From contig JAJTBI010000002.1 in the NCBI GenBank assembly GCA_021286935.1, forward strand, positions 43,108 to 107,107: 64,000 bases of DNA. Reading direction: 5' to 3'. This document shows positions 1-8,528 of this stretch, piece after piece. The DNA is from Geobacteraceae bacterium. GTDB taxonomy: Bacteria > Desulfobacterota > Desulfuromonadia > Geobacterales > Pseudopelobacteraceae. The stretch's first letter is position 1; every line of letters starts with the position of its first letter. The notes below the pieces were generated by a model. That model did no database searches and had not been told where the DNA came from. It saw only the letters and a program-made list of their open reading frames with translations. The translations under genes were made by a program, and so were the position numbers.

Positions 1-185
1 TGCGGATCGGTCTGACAGTGGGTTTTATGGGGGGGCTTACCACCTTTTCAACCTTTAGCTATGAGACCTTCAAGCTGCTGGAGGACGGGCAGTTTGTGAT
101 GGCCTTTACCAATGTGCTGGCCAGCGTAGCGGTCTGTCTGCTCTGTACCTGGCTGGGGATTGTAACGGTTCGGTCATTGGCGTGA
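1..185 (+). CDS. crcB: Fluoride channel CrcB/Fluc, C-terminal fragment
   Basis: The gene enters from the left edge and reads in frame from base 3 to a TGA at 183-185 (60 residues). The fragment carries the CrcB signature GGLTTFSTFS followed by a hydrophobic helix and a short basic tail, which is the end of the last membrane segments of the small fluoride channel. CrcB exports fluoride as a dual-topology dimer in the inner membrane. A DUF190 gene follows 40 bases later, a pairing commonly seen with crcB. The N-terminal half lies outside the window. Confidence 0.85.
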   Translation, partial: RIGLTVGFMGGLTTFSTFSYETFKLLEDGQFVMAFTNVLASVAVCLLCTWLGIVTVRSLA

Positions 186-225
186 AACCAATACCATATC
201 AAGACACTCACAGGAGAATATCATC

Positions 226-570
226 ATGGCAAAACTGGTTGGTGAACAGCAACTGATGCGGATCTTTATTGGCGAGAGTGATCGTCATGGCTCACGTCCC
301 TTGTATGAGGCCCTGGTTGAGCTGCTACGCAAAGAAGGCTTTGCCGGTGCTACGGTCCTGCGCGGGGTCTGTGGTTTTGGCGCCAACCGGGTCTACCATA
401 CCCAGAAACTGCTGGACCTGTCGGCTGATATGCCGATGGTGATTGAGGTGGTGGACAGCCAGGAGAAGATTAACGCCATTATGCCGCAGATTGACGCCAT
501 GATGGGCGGTGGTATGATTACCCTGGAGAAGGCAACCGTGATCCGCTACAGCCCAAAAACAGAGGAATAG
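226..570 (+). CDS. DUF190 family protein
   Basis: This 114-residue soluble protein has the DUF190 pattern: an N-terminal strand with RIFIGESDRHGSRPLYEALVE, a central GxCGFGxxR-like loop (residues about 46-53) and a C-terminal region with GGGMITLEKATVI. The fold is related to PII-like signalling proteins, but the ligand is not known from sequence. The ATG follows a CAGGAGAA ribosome site. It sits directly downstream of crcB, so it is probably co-transcribed and may modulate the fluoride channel; that role is inferred from context only. Length matches the family. Confidence 0.85.
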   Translation: MAKLVGEQQLMRIFIGESDRHGSRPLYEALVELLRKEGFAGATVLRGVCGFGANRVYHTQKLLDLSADMPMVIEVVDSQEKINAIMPQIDAMMGGGMITLEKATVIRYSPKTEE

Positions 571-604
571 GTTTGTGTTGTAATACTACAGGGGAGGGTG
601 TGGT

Positions 605-1846
605 ATGAAGATACTAAGCAAGGTGTTGATAACGGCAGGTCTGGTCTCGTTGGCTTCTACAGTGGCGCTGGCAGCTGAAAAGCCCCGTCCGGCCTATCCC
701 CATTACTGGATCAGTGTGGCAACCACGAATCAGTCCATTCCCGGCATGTCGGAAGAGATGTCCGGTATGGCTGCCATGTTCGGTGGCCGCGGTGCTGCCT
801 TTGGTCCCCGCCGGACCCTGCAGCTGCAGGTGGAAGGTCCCCGCGAAGTTGCTGAGCCCAAGGCAGAGCACCTGATTCCGCCGGGCCAGAAGATGGGGGA
901 GAGCCTGCCGCTGATTACCCCTAAACAGGAGAAGGCTGAGTATCAGCCGGAACAGCGCGGCGAGCGGCCTGAAAAGTATGAAAAGCCCAAGGCCCGCATG
1001 CTGATCTACTGGGGCTGTGGCGAGAATGTTGCCAAAGGCCAGCCACGGGTGATTGATACCGCAAAGATGTCAGCCATGGATTTTGGCAAGGCCCTGAGCG
1101 GGCGTAGCGGTACCCGCCAGATTCCGCCGTTACCCCATAAAGGCTGGACCTATGGCGACTGGCCCAACAGTGAAGATAGAAAAGATGTGCCCAAGGATGC
1201 ATCGCTGGTGGGTGAACATCAACTGAAAGGCAGCTACCTGCCGGACAACATCCGTTTCAATCTGGATCAGAAGCGGGATTTTATGGCACCGGTCAGTTTC
1301 AGTGCCATCAGCAAGACCGCTTCCGGTGCCTGGCCATTCAAGTGGCAGCCGGTTCCTACCGCCATCGGCTATTTTGCCACGGCCATGGGGCATAATCAGA
1401 AGACCGGCGAGACCATCTTCTGGTCTTCCAGCGAGGTTCCCGAAACCGGATTTGGTCTGATGGACTACCTGACCCCCCATGACGTGCAGCGCTTTATCAA
1501 AGAGAGAGTGCTGATGCCGGTCAGCCGCACCAGTTGCACCATTCCGGCCGGGGTATTCAAGGATGCGGAAGGTGCCATGCTGCAGTTTGTGGCCTATGGC
1601 GAGGAACTGAACATGGTTTACCCACCAAAGCCGAAGGATCCAAAGCAACCCTGGAATCCACAGTGGTCGGTCAAGGTACGGCTCAAGTCAAACGGTTCGT
1701 CACCGCTCATGGAGTCATCAGAAAAGGGTAGCCGTTCATCCAAAAAACGTCCTGCCGCTGATGATGGGGATGAGCAGGAACAACAGCCAGCTGAAAAGAA
1801 AAAGGGTGGCATGATGGATGGGATGCGAGGGATGTTCGGATTCTAA
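605..1846 (+). CDS. Secreted protein of unknown function
   Basis: I do not recognise this 413-residue protein. It starts at an ATG behind GGGGAGGG and has a clear type I signal peptide (residues 1-23, cleavage near ALA-A), so it should be exported. After cleavage there is a Met/Gly-rich stretch (about residues 45-65, with GMAAMFGGRG), a proline/lysine-rich linker, a central region with YWGCGENV, and a folded part up to about residue 350. The tail is low-complexity and charged, ending in KKKGGMMDGMRGMFGF. The GM..MFG motif thus occurs near both ends. Repeat A copy 1 begins 4 bases after the stop. Confidence 0.7.
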   Translation: MKILSKVLITAGLVSLASTVALAAEKPRPAYPHYWISVATTNQSIPGMSEEMSGMAAMFGGRGAAFGPRRTLQLQVEGPREVAEPKAEHLIPPGQKMGESLPLITPKQEKAEYQPEQRGERPEKYEKPKARMLIYWGCGENVAKGQPRVIDTAKMSAMDFGKALSGRSGTRQIPPLPHKGWTYGDWPNSEDRKDVPKDASLVGEHQLKGSYLPDNIRFNLDQKRDFMAPVSFSAISKTASGAWPFKWQPVPTAIGYFATAMGHNQKTGETIFWSSSEVPETGFGLMDYLTPHDVQRFIKERVLMPVSRTSCTIPAGVFKDAEGAMLQFVAYGEELNMVYPPKPKDPKQPWNPQWSVKVRLKSNGSSPLMESSEKGSRSSKKRPAADDGDEQEQQPAEKKKGGMMDGMRGMFGF

Positions 1847-1850
1847 AAAA

Positions 1851-1983
1851 CTGCTGAAAACTACTGCGGAGCCTGTCTACTGCGTTGCGCGGTGCTCACT
1901 CTTTCGCCTAACGATTGGTGATGTCTCAGTCGTTGCGCGCCGTGCGTCTTGTAGCCAGGCTTCCTCATGACGTTTTCCAGTAG
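1851..1983 (+). repeat. Dispersed hairpin repeat family A, copy 1
   Basis: About 133 bp sharing its core with copies at 33665, 36207, 39295 and 40473: CTACTGCGGAG near the start, TGCGTTGCGCGGTGCTC in the left middle, ATGTCTCAGTCG in the centre, and TTCCTCATGACGTTTT near the end. The ends here (CTGCTGAAAAC and GTTTTCCAGTAG) are imperfectly complementary. It lies just after the stop codon of the secreted-protein gene. Small ORFs inside it are artefacts of the repeat. Confidence 0.85.
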
Positions 1984-2133
1984 CCTGGCTAGCAGAACAG
2001 AAAATAGTGGTATTCAATTTTTTGAATGTGCTACTGTAGCAGCTCTTTATGACAGCCACCCGTTTGGGGGATGATCTACTGTTGCAGTACCAATTCTAAG
2101 ACATACCGCCCGGATTTGTTGTTCAGTACAGGC

Positions 2134-2226
2134 CGGGACGGACGGAACATGGAACCTGCCGTTGCACCTGATGCAGCTGGTTTGTGGTAACAGGCACACC
2201 GTCCCGTGGTGTGCCTGTTTTATTTT
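2134..2226 (+). promoter_or_regulatory. panB leader RNA with intrinsic terminator (attenuator or pan-motif candidate)
   Basis: A perfect 12-bp stem, AACAGGCACACC (2189-2200) with GGTGTGCCTGTT (2208-2219), is followed by TTATTTT. The panB ribosome site GGAG (2227-2230) comes immediately after. The 8-mer CGGGACGG at 2134-2141 is fully complementary to CCGTCCCG at 2199-2206, which occupies the terminator loop and stem edge, so the two pairings compete. Two small hairpins lie between them: ACGG/CCGT (2142-2145/2159-2162) and GTTGCA/TGCAGC (2161-2166/2172-2177). A structured RNA called the pan motif is known upstream of panB in several phyla. I cannot confirm its consensus here. Confidence 0.6.
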
Positions 2227-2237
2227 GGAGTTGTGGC

Positions 2238-3038
2238 ATGCGTAAGAAAGTGACCATACCTGAGATACTGTTGATGAAGCAGGAGGGCCGTAAGGTGACG
2301 GTCCTGACCGCCTATGACTACCCCACCGCCCGTCTGGTGGACGCTGGCGGGGTGGATGCCATCCTGGTGGGAGATTCTGCCGGGGTCGTTTTTAGCGGAC
2401 ATGAAAACACCCTGCCGGTGACCATGGATGAGATGCTGTACCATGTGAAGGCGGTGGTACGGGCCAAGCCCAAGGCGTTGGTGATTGCTGATATGCCGTT
2501 TATGGCCTGCCAGAGCGGTGAGATCGAAGCCCTGAAAAACTGTGGCCGGATGCTGCAGGAAGGCGGGGCCGAGGCGGTCAAGATTGAGGGGGGCAGCAAC
2601 ATGGCCCCGATCATCCGGGCCATCACCGAGATGGATATCCCGGTGATGGGGCATGTGGGGTTGACCCCTCAGTCCGTCCATCGCATGGGAGGCTATAAGG
2701 TGCAGGGGCGTAAGGACCAGGCTGAACGGATTCTTGAAGATGCCCATGCCGTGCAGGAAGCCGGTGCCTTTGCCGTGGTGCTGGAGGGGATTCCGGCCAA
2801 GCTGGCGGCCCGGATTACCGAGATGCTGGATATCCCCACCATCGGTATCGGTGCAGGTCCGGCCTGTGATGGCCAGGTGCTGGTGATCCATGATATCCTG
2901 GGGCTGTGTGAGAAGTACTCCCCCAAATTTGTCAAACGGTATGCTGATCTTGCTCCGCTGATTACCGAGGCGACACGACAGTATGTGTCAGAAGTAAAGG
3001 ATGGAACCTTCCCGACTGAGGAGCATTCGTTCTCGTGA
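2238..3038 (+). CDS. panB: 3-methyl-2-oxobutanoate hydroxymethyltransferase
   Basis: PanB transfers a hydroxymethyl group from methylene-tetrahydrofolate to alpha-ketoisovalerate, giving ketopantoate, the first committed step of pantothenate and CoA synthesis in the cytoplasm. The 266-residue protein begins [17 protein letters not shown] and has the barrel motifs [14 protein letters not shown], the metal-binding loop GDS with [14 protein letters not shown], and [10 protein letters not shown] holding the catalytic-region glutamate. I chose the ATG at 2238, 7 bases behind GGAG, over an in-frame upstream ATG at 2184 that lies upstream of the leader terminator. Its stop overlaps the panC start by 4 bases. 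Confidence 0.95.
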   Translation: MRKKVTIPEILLMKQEGRKVTVLTAYDYPTARLVDAGGVDAILVGDSAGVVFSGHENTLPVTMDEMLYHVKAVVRAKPKALVIADMPFMACQSGEIEALKNCGRMLQEGGAEAVKIEGGSNMAPIIRAITEMDIPVMGHVGLTPQSVHRMGGYKVQGRKDQAERILEDAHAVQEAGAFAVVLEGIPAKLAARITEMLDIPTIGIGAGPACDGQVLVIHDILGLCEKYSPKFVKRYADLAPLITEATRQYVSEVKDGTFPTEEHSFS

Positions 3039-3886
3039 AACTAATCCAAGATGTGCAGGAAATGCAGCAAACGGTTTTGGGACTGAAGCGTCAGGGCAAG
3101 CGGATCGCCTTTGTGCCGACCATGGGGTTTCTGCATGAAGGTCATGCTTCACTACTGCGGGAAGGCCGCAAACGGGGCGATGTGCTGGTACTCTCCATCT
3201 TTGTCAATCCGACCCAGTTCGGCATCAATGAGGATCTTGACAACTACCCTCGCAACCTGGAAGGGGACTGTGCTCTGGCTGAGGCCTGCGGTGTGGATCT
3301 GGTCTTTGCTCCCACCGCAGCAGGTATGTATCCCCCTGGTTTTCAGACCACGGTTGCCCTTGGCCCTCTGACCAAGCCGCTCTGCGGTGCCAGCCGCCCC
3401 GGTCACTTCAATGGCGTGGCGGTGGTGGTGACCAAGCTGTTCAATATTGTCCAGCCTGATTGTGCCCTGTTTGGCAACAAGGATTTTCAACAACTGGCCA
3501 TCATCCGTCAGATGACTATTGACCTGAACCTGCCGGTGGAGATCATCGGCATGCAGATCGTCCGGGAGCCGGACGGTTTGGCCATGTCCTCCCGCAACAG
3601 CTACCTTACCCCGGAACAGCGCCAGCAGTCACTCTGTCTGAGCAAGGCCATCCAAAAGGTGCGCGAACTGTTTAACAACGGAGAGATCTCGGTTGACCGG
3701 CTGCTTGGTGAGGCCCGTATGATCATCACGGCGGTGCCGGAGTCTTCAATCGACTATCTGGAGTTGAGGCATAGTACAACCCTGCAGCCTGTTGAAACAG
3801 CCGCAGCTGATACCCTGTTTGCCCTGGCGGTCAAGATCGGTTCTACCCGTCTGATTGACAATACGGTGTTGGGGGGGGATCTGTAA
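3035..3886 (+). CDS. panC: Pantothenate synthetase
   Basis: PanC joins pantoate and beta-alanine with ATP through a pantoyl-adenylate. The 283-residue length is typical. The N-terminal Rossmann domain shows [16 protein letters not shown], which contains the HxGH-type nucleotide-binding motif, followed by [20 protein letters not shown]. A later segment has the MSSRNSYL signature of the KMSKS-like loop. The start is GTG within the panB stop (GTGA overlap), implying translational coupling. The next gene starts on the last base of the panC stop, so all three pan genes form one operon. Confidence 0.96.
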   Translation: MKLIQDVQEMQQTVLGLKRQGKRIAFVPTMGFLHEGHASLLREGRKRGDVLVLSIFVNPTQFGINEDLDNYPRNLEGDCALAEACGVDLVFAPTAAGMYPPGFQTTVALGPLTKPLCGASRPGHFNGVAVVVTKLFNIVQPDCALFGNKDFQQLAIIRQMTIDLNLPVEIIGMQIVREPDGLAMSSRNSYLTPEQRQQSLCLSKAIQKVRELFNNGEISVDRLLGEARMIITAVPESSIDYLELRHSTTLQPVETAAADTLFALAVKIGSTRLIDNTVLGGDL

Positions 3887-5502
3887 TGCCTACCAGGGCT
3901 CGCGCCAACCTTGAAACCCTCTACCGGATCTTTACGGTGCCTGAGGCCCCTGATTCAACACTGGGGTCGGTCGATAGGGCTATAACCGATGATGTGGCCG
4001 GTTTTCTGCAAAATCATATTGTCGCCATGGAGCGGCCGCTGGAAGAGATAGAGGCCAGCTTCTCCAACTTTGCAATTCCTGAAGAACCGACCTACGTCTC
4101 TGACTACACCGAGTTTGTAAAGCAAAATCTGGTGGCCCAGTCGGTTCATACGGCAGCACCGGGATTTGTGGGGCATATGACCTCGGCCCTGCCGTACTTC
4201 ATGCTCCCCTTGACCCGTCTGATGACTGCCCTGAACCAGAACCTGGTTAAAGTGGAAACCTCCAAGGCATTCACCCCACTGGAACGTCAGGTGCTGGCCA
4301 TGCTGCACCACCTGATCTACCGTTGCACGGATGAGTTCTATCCCCCCTGGATCCATAACAGTCAGGCAGCCTTGGGAACCTTCTGTTCTGGCGGTACCAT
4401 TGCCAATACCACGGCACTCTGGGTGGCCCGCAACCGTTTCTTTGCCCCTGATGCCACGTTTCGTGGCATTGCTCAGGAGGGACTGGCCAAGGCACTGCGC
4501 CATAAAGGGATTGATGGTGTCGCGGTATTTGTTTCAGAGCGTGGTCACTATTCGCTGGGCAAGGCTGCTGACCTGCTGGGTATTGGTCGTGACAATCTGG
4601 TTAAGGTTAAGACTGCTGAGAATAACCGTATTGACCTGAAGGTTCTCCGCCAGGAGTGCCGGCGTCTGCTGGATCAGAATATCCAGCCTTTAGCACTGGT
4701 GGGGATAGCCGGGACAACCGAGACCGGCAACATAGATCCACTGGAGGCGATGGCTGATTTTGCCCAGGAGCTGGGCTGTCATTTTCATGTGGATGCTGCC
4801 TGGGGCGGGCCAACCCTGTTTTCAGATACCCACCGGCAGCTGTTGGCCGGGATTGAGCGGGCTGATTCTGTCACCATTGATGCCCACAAGCAGCTCTATG
4901 TGCCGATGGGGGCCGGGATGGTAGTCTTTAAGGACCCCACCGCTGTTTCGGCCATTGAACATCACGCTGCCTACATCCTGCGCCACGGTTCGAAGGACCT
5001 GGGCAGCCATACCCTGGAAGGCTCACGTCCGGGCAAGGCGCTACTGGTGCATGGCGGTCTCTCGATCATGGGCCGCAAAGGCTATGAACTGCTGATTGAT
5101 CTGGGGATTGAACGGGCTAGGACCTTTGCGGAGCTGATCCGTCAACATCCTGATTTTGAACTGACCAGCGAGCCGGAACTGAATATCCTGACCTACCGCT
5201 ATTGCCCGGCAGCGATTCAGCAACTCCTGGCAGCCGCACCACTGGCGGAGCAGGCCAGCATTAATGCCCTGCTGGATCAGGTCTGCCAACTGTTGCAAAA
5301 ACATCAGCGTGAGGCGGGTAAGACCTTTGTTTCCCGCACCCGGCTTCGCCTGGCCCGTTATGGTGAGGAAATTACCGTGCTGCGTAGCGTACTGGCCAAT
5401 CCGCTGACCACTGACGAAATCCTGGTGGCAGTGCTGGCTGAGCAGTGTGAGATTGCCCAGCAGCCAGAGATTCAGGAACTGCTTCAACAGATTAAGGGGT
5501 AG
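3886..5502 (+). CDS. panP: PLP-dependent aspartate 1-decarboxylase, PanP type
   Basis: This 538-residue fold-type I pyridoxal-phosphate decarboxylase resembles the glutamate decarboxylase group. It shows FCSGGTIANTTALWVARN (phosphate-binding region), HFHVDAAWGGP with the PLP-contacting Asp, and SVTIDAHKQLY with the Schiff-base lysine near residue 335. Such proteins include PanP, which decarboxylates aspartate to beta-alanine where the pyruvoyl enzyme PanD is missing. Its position directly after panC, overlapping by one base (TAATG), strongly supports that role, since PanC needs beta-alanine. A general glutamate/aspartate decarboxylase remains possible. Confidence 0.85.
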   Translation: MPTRARANLETLYRIFTVPEAPDSTLGSVDRAITDDVAGFLQNHIVAMERPLEEIEASFSNFAIPEEPTYVSDYTEFVKQNLVAQSVHTAAPGFVGHMTSALPYFMLPLTRLMTALNQNLVKVETSKAFTPLERQVLAMLHHLIYRCTDEFYPPWIHNSQAALGTFCSGGTIANTTALWVARNRFFAPDATFRGIAQEGLAKALRHKGIDGVAVFVSERGHYSLGKAADLLGIGRDNLVKVKTAENNRIDLKVLRQECRRLLDQNIQPLALVGIAGTTETGNIDPLEAMADFAQELGCHFHVDAAWGGPTLFSDTHRQLLAGIERADSVTIDAHKQLYVPMGAGMVVFKDPTAVSAIEHHAAYILRHGSKDLGSHTLEGSRPGKALLVHGGLSIMGRKGYELLIDLGIERARTFAELIRQHPDFELTSEPELNILTYRYCPAAIQQLLAAAPLAEQASINALLDQVCQLLQKHQREAGKTFVSRTRLRLARYGEEITVLRSVLANPLTTDEILVAVLAEQCEIAQQPEIQELLQQIKG

Positions 5503-5537
5503 TCAGTACCTTGAACGATCAAGTGGGCATTACATCC

Positions 5538-5611
5538 AACCACCCCAACCGCTTCTTCGTAAGGAGGGGAGTTAATTCCCCCTCCTATTTTAGGAGGGGT
5601 CAGGGGTGGTA
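5538..5611. repeat. GC-rich palindromic repeat, family C copy 1
   Basis: The element begins ACCACCCC and ends GGGGTGGT, with an inner pair (AGGAGGGGAGTTAATTCCCCCTCCT) that forms another stem. Similar units built from CCCCTCCT and AGGGGTGGT words occur near 23061-23134 and 46343-46468. It sits in the 215-bp gap after panP. Confidence 0.7.
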
Positions 5612-5663
5612 AGGTGTTAGCTTGAATGCGACTTGGAATGAGGGCCTCTGTAACAGGAGATAC

Positions 5664-5700
5664 AACAGGCGATAGACTTCGGTCTTCCGCCTGTTTCTGT
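5664..5700 (+). terminator. Intrinsic terminator after the pan operon
   Basis: AACAGGCG pairs with CGCCTGTT. After a 2x2 internal loop, AGAC pairs with GTCT around a stable TTCG tetraloop, and the stem is followed by TCTGT. It lies 160 bases after panP and before the next gene, so it may end the pan transcript. Confidence 0.6.
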
Positions 5701-5817
5701 CTGGAGTGCAGAGGCTGATTGATCACTGAATCAAGCGGCTTGACAGTGACTGAAACTGCAGTAGAGTTTTGGCATCTTGTGTTCTTGATAAACGTCTTGA
5801 TCAGACAGGGGGCAGCT

Positions 5818-6948
5818 ATGCAATCTAAAAGTTTTAGGTTTATCGCTCTGGCCAGCTGTATGGTTCTTATCTCGGTGGTATGCAGTGTAACAGCGTATGC
5901 AGAGCAGCCAGACATGGCTGCGCGACGTATTCTGTACGATTGTCAAAAGAAAGCTGCAGAGTACACCTACAATCTCGACAAGGCTGGAGATCAGGAGCTG
6001 TTTGACAAGCATGTTGCTGAATGTATCGCTGCAAGCAAGGCACAGCCAGCGCCAACCGTTCAGCTTAAAAGTGTTTCAGGAAACATGCCGGTCTGTAGTG
6101 ATGCCGATATGGCGTGGTGCAGTGCCTGCTCATCTAACCCGGTCAATACGTGGTGTTGCACAAAAAAAGAGGGTAAAACAGCGCCAGATTGTGGATTTAA
6201 TAACGATCAGTGTAAGTATACTCTTTGCAGTGGATGTGACGGCACCTGTCGGATGCCGCCGAAAAACTACTACGGCGCAACCAATATCAAGATCACCAAT
6301 CAGACCGATGCCGATGTGACCTTCATGTTTGTAACCGGCGCAGTGACAAAATCTGGTCAGCTTGGAGCTTGCACGGATAGCGAGAAGATTATCTCCTATC
6401 AGTGGGTTGCCCAGAATACTGACTGGTGCAAGAACCCGCAGGCAGGTAAGGAAAAAAATGCCGGGTGGTGCACAGGGACCGTGAAAAAAGGTTCGTCGGT
6501 GGAGTTAAAACGGACCGGCAATGATGCTGAAAAATGCCTGACCGGTGCCATACATCTCTGGCCGGAAAAGGCCTCATGCCCCTCACCTAACGGTTTCACC
6601 CAGGGTGAGTTTACTCTCAACCCCACCAACACCTCTACTGAGGCGGTCAATATAAGCCTTGTCAACGGCGTCAGCTATGCTCTGTCCATCAATCTGCCGG
6701 GTGAGGCATGGACCATTCAGAACCAGACAAGGTCAGTCAAGGTAATCGGCCCCAATGAATCAATAACCGGAGATAACAACAAACCGGGCATCTATCCCCC
6801 TGGCTGCACCGACTGTATTCAACTGGTCGGTGAGCTCCCCTGCAAAAATGTCCCCAACAGCAGATGTCAGGCGACCCGCCAGTGCCATGTCCAGCGTGGC
6901 GGTATAACAGGCGGAACCGTTGAGTTTGTCATTGAAAAGAAGTTTTAG
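5818..6948 (+). CDS. Secreted cysteine-rich protein, possible thaumatin-like domain
   Basis: From the ATG at 5818 (GGGGG ribosome site) the protein has 376 residues. A type I signal peptide ends near VTAYA. The mature N-terminus carries a helical segment with Cys...Tyr...LDKAGDxE...EC that matches the neighbouring lipoprotein without gaps. A Cys-rich stretch follows (CSDADMAWCSACSS and NTWCCTKKEG), then a beta-rich domain. That domain contains FTQGEFTLNPTNTSTEAVN and a LVNGVSYALSINL segment, which resemble the thaumatin core (EFTLN..., SLVDGFN...). About 20 cysteines suggest disulfides in the periplasm or outside. The in-frame upstream ATG at 5719 was rejected because it would bury the signal peptide. 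The thaumatin link is tentative. Confidence 0.6.
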   Translation: MQSKSFRFIALASCMVLISVVCSVTAYAEQPDMAARRILYDCQKKAAEYTYNLDKAGDQELFDKHVAECIAASKAQPAPTVQLKSVSGNMPVCSDADMAWCSACSSNPVNTWCCTKKEGKTAPDCGFNNDQCKYTLCSGCDGTCRMPPKNYYGATNIKITNQTDADVTFMFVTGAVTKSGQLGACTDSEKIISYQWVAQNTDWCKNPQAGKEKNAGWCTGTVKKGSSVELKRTGNDAEKCLTGAIHLWPEKASCPSPNGFTQGEFTLNPTNTSTEAVNISLVNGVSYALSINLPGEAWTIQNQTRSVKVIGPNESITGDNNKPGIYPPGCTDCIQLVGELPCKNVPNSRCQATRQCHVQRGGITGGTVEFVIEKKF

Positions 6949-6960
6949 GGAGATACGAAA

Positions 6961-7260
6961 ATGACGAGATCATATGTCAGTACCGTCAGGGCGCTACTGT
7001 TTCTTTCTGCTGCAGTAGCGATGCTGCTTGCTTCCGGTTGCGCCTCTCCAAACTATGTCTGGTATCAGGGGGGTAAGGACCGGGCCACCTTTGCTAAAGA
7101 TAATCTGGAATGCGAAGAAGAGTCTGCCCTGTATGCCAAGCATCTTGATAAACGTGGCGATAAAGAGGTCATCTCGGCCCGTATGAAGGAGTGTATGGGG
7201 CTGCGTGGCTATGTAAAGGTTCTTGAGCAGGATGTCCCGCAGGGGATGGAGAAGTTCTGA
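6961..7260 (+). CDS. Small lipoprotein
   Basis: A 99-residue protein with a lipoprotein signal: a hydrophobic stretch and lipobox LASGC (Cys27). The mature part begins ASPNYVWYQGG and contains FAKDNLECEEESALYAKHL, followed by DKRGDKE and KEC. This two-cysteine helical motif is shared with the mature N-terminus of the upstream secreted protein. It starts 12 bases after that gene behind GGGAG, so they are probably co-expressed and may interact. The function is unknown. Its stop overlaps the proposed CTG start of the next gene. Confidence 0.75.
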   Translation: MTRSYVSTVRALLFLSAAVAMLLASGCASPNYVWYQGGKDRATFAKDNLECEEESALYAKHLDKRGDKEVISARMKECMGLRGYVKVLEQDVPQGMEKF

Positions 7261-8528
7261 AACCTGATGTTGTTGTCTATACCGCCTCCTGGCTCTACAA
7301 TCCGGGGCAGCCGCCTGTTGCAGGCGGCGGGCTGGCGGTCAGGGATGGTCGCGTCCTTGAAACCGGCACAGCCAGTGACCTGATCGCCCGTTATGGCCAG
7401 CCAACCGCAGAGTATCCCGGTTGCGTGATTATGCCCGGCTTTGTCAATGCCCATACCCACCTTGAGTTGACCCACTTTCCTGCCTGGCGCCTGCGGGACG
7501 GCCTGGATTATCATCCCCGCGGTTTTGTGGACTGGATCATTCAGATGATCAAGGTACGGCGTGGTGTAACCGTTGAAGAAACCCGGATCTCGCTCAAGGC
7601 CGGTATAAAGGCCTGCCTGCGTTCCGGTACCACTGCTGTTGGTGATATTGTTACCTCGCCGGATCTGTTGTCCGCCTATCACGGGGCGCCCATTGGCGGG
7701 AGGTTGTACTTGGAACTGATCGGACAGGATCGCCAGTTATTTGAACCTCGATTAACAAAGGCTGTAGAGGCAAGCAAGACGGTGAACGGTAACCGTCAGC
7801 CGGGCCTTTCTCCCCACGCACCCTATACCTTGAACAGTAGCCTGTTGCCGGATATTGCCGCTGCTGCAGACCAGATGCAACTGCCGCTCTCGCTGCATCT
7901 GGCAGAATCCCGCGAGGAGTCTGATCTGCTGTTTGATTCCACTGGTCCACTGGCTGAAGAGATGTATCCGCTGGTTGGCTGGCAGGATTATCTGCCCGCG
8001 CCGCGCAGGACCACACCGGCCCGCTTTTTTGATGATGGCGGTCTGCTGGGGCCGACAACGCTTGCGGTGCATGGGGTGCAGCTGACTCCGGCGGATGCTG
8101 CCCTGCTGAAGGAACGTGGTGTTGCCATCTGCCTCTGTCCACGCAGTAATGAGCGGCTTGCCGTTGGTACGGCACCAGTTCATCTGTTTGACAAGCTGGG
8201 TATTCCACTCTGTCTGGGTACTGATTCATTGGCCAGCAATGATTCGCTCTCCTTGTGGGATGAAATTCGCTTTGCACTGGATAGCTACAGAGGAGAGCTG
8301 GTGCCGGAGCGATTGCTGGAGATGGCAACCAAAGGTGGTGCAGCCGGGATCGGTCTGGCTGATTGCACAGGTCTGCTGGAAGCAGGGAAACGGGCAGATT
8401 TTCAGGTACTGCAGCTTGATGGTCATTGTACTGCGGAACGGCTGCTGGATGCCGGCAGAGTTGATGCCGTTTACCTGCAGGGGAGCTTGGCGGGGCTGGA
8501 CGATTCCGGTAGTGGAGCTGCTGCATGA
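7257..8528 (+). CDS. Amidohydrolase, SsnA/MqnX-like (possible aminodeoxyfutalosine deaminase)
   Basis: The protein is a metal-dependent amidohydrolase of the cytosine/adenosine-deaminase-like branch. Ligands are visible: VNAHTHLELTHF (HxH), SPHAPYT, LHLAESREE, and LGTDSLASND with the catalytic Asp. Such enzymes in Geobacter relatives can act in futalosine-pathway menaquinone synthesis, but other substrates are possible. The reading frame is coding well upstream of the first ATG (7425), starting KPDVVVYTASWLYNP, which is the usual N-terminal beta-sandwich. The only plausible initiator is CTG at 7257, 5 bases after GGAG and overlapping the lipoprotein stop (CTGA). This gives 423 residues. Confidence 0.8.
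   Translation: MKPDVVVYTASWLYNPGQPPVAGGGLAVRDGRVLETGTASDLIARYGQPTAEYPGCVIMPGFVNAHTHLELTHFPAWRLRDGLDYHPRGFVDWIIQMIKVRRGVTVEETRISLKAGIKACLRSGTTAVGDIVTSPDLLSAYHGAPIGGRLYLELIGQDRQLFEPRLTKAVEASKTVNGNRQPGLSPHAPYTLNSSLLPDIAAAADQMQLPLSLHLAESREESDLLFDSTGPLAEEMYPLVGWQDYLPAPRRTTPARFFDDGGLLGPTTLAVHGVQLTPADAALLKERGVAICLCPRSNERLAVGTAPVHLFDKLGIPLCLGTDSLASNDSLSLWDEIRFALDSYRGELVPERLLEMATKGGAAGIGLADCTGLLEAGKRADFQVLQLDGHCTAERLLDAGRVDAVYLQGSLAGLDDSGSGAAA

Noticed and set aside
2090..2230. GEMM (cyclic dinucleotide) riboswitch in the panB leader
   Set aside because: The expected conserved core was not visible; the structure fits an attenuator or pan-type leader better.
5719..5817. Upstream start of the thaumatin-like protein
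   Set aside because: It would place 33 residues before a clear signal peptide, and the ATG at 5818 has a better ribosome site.
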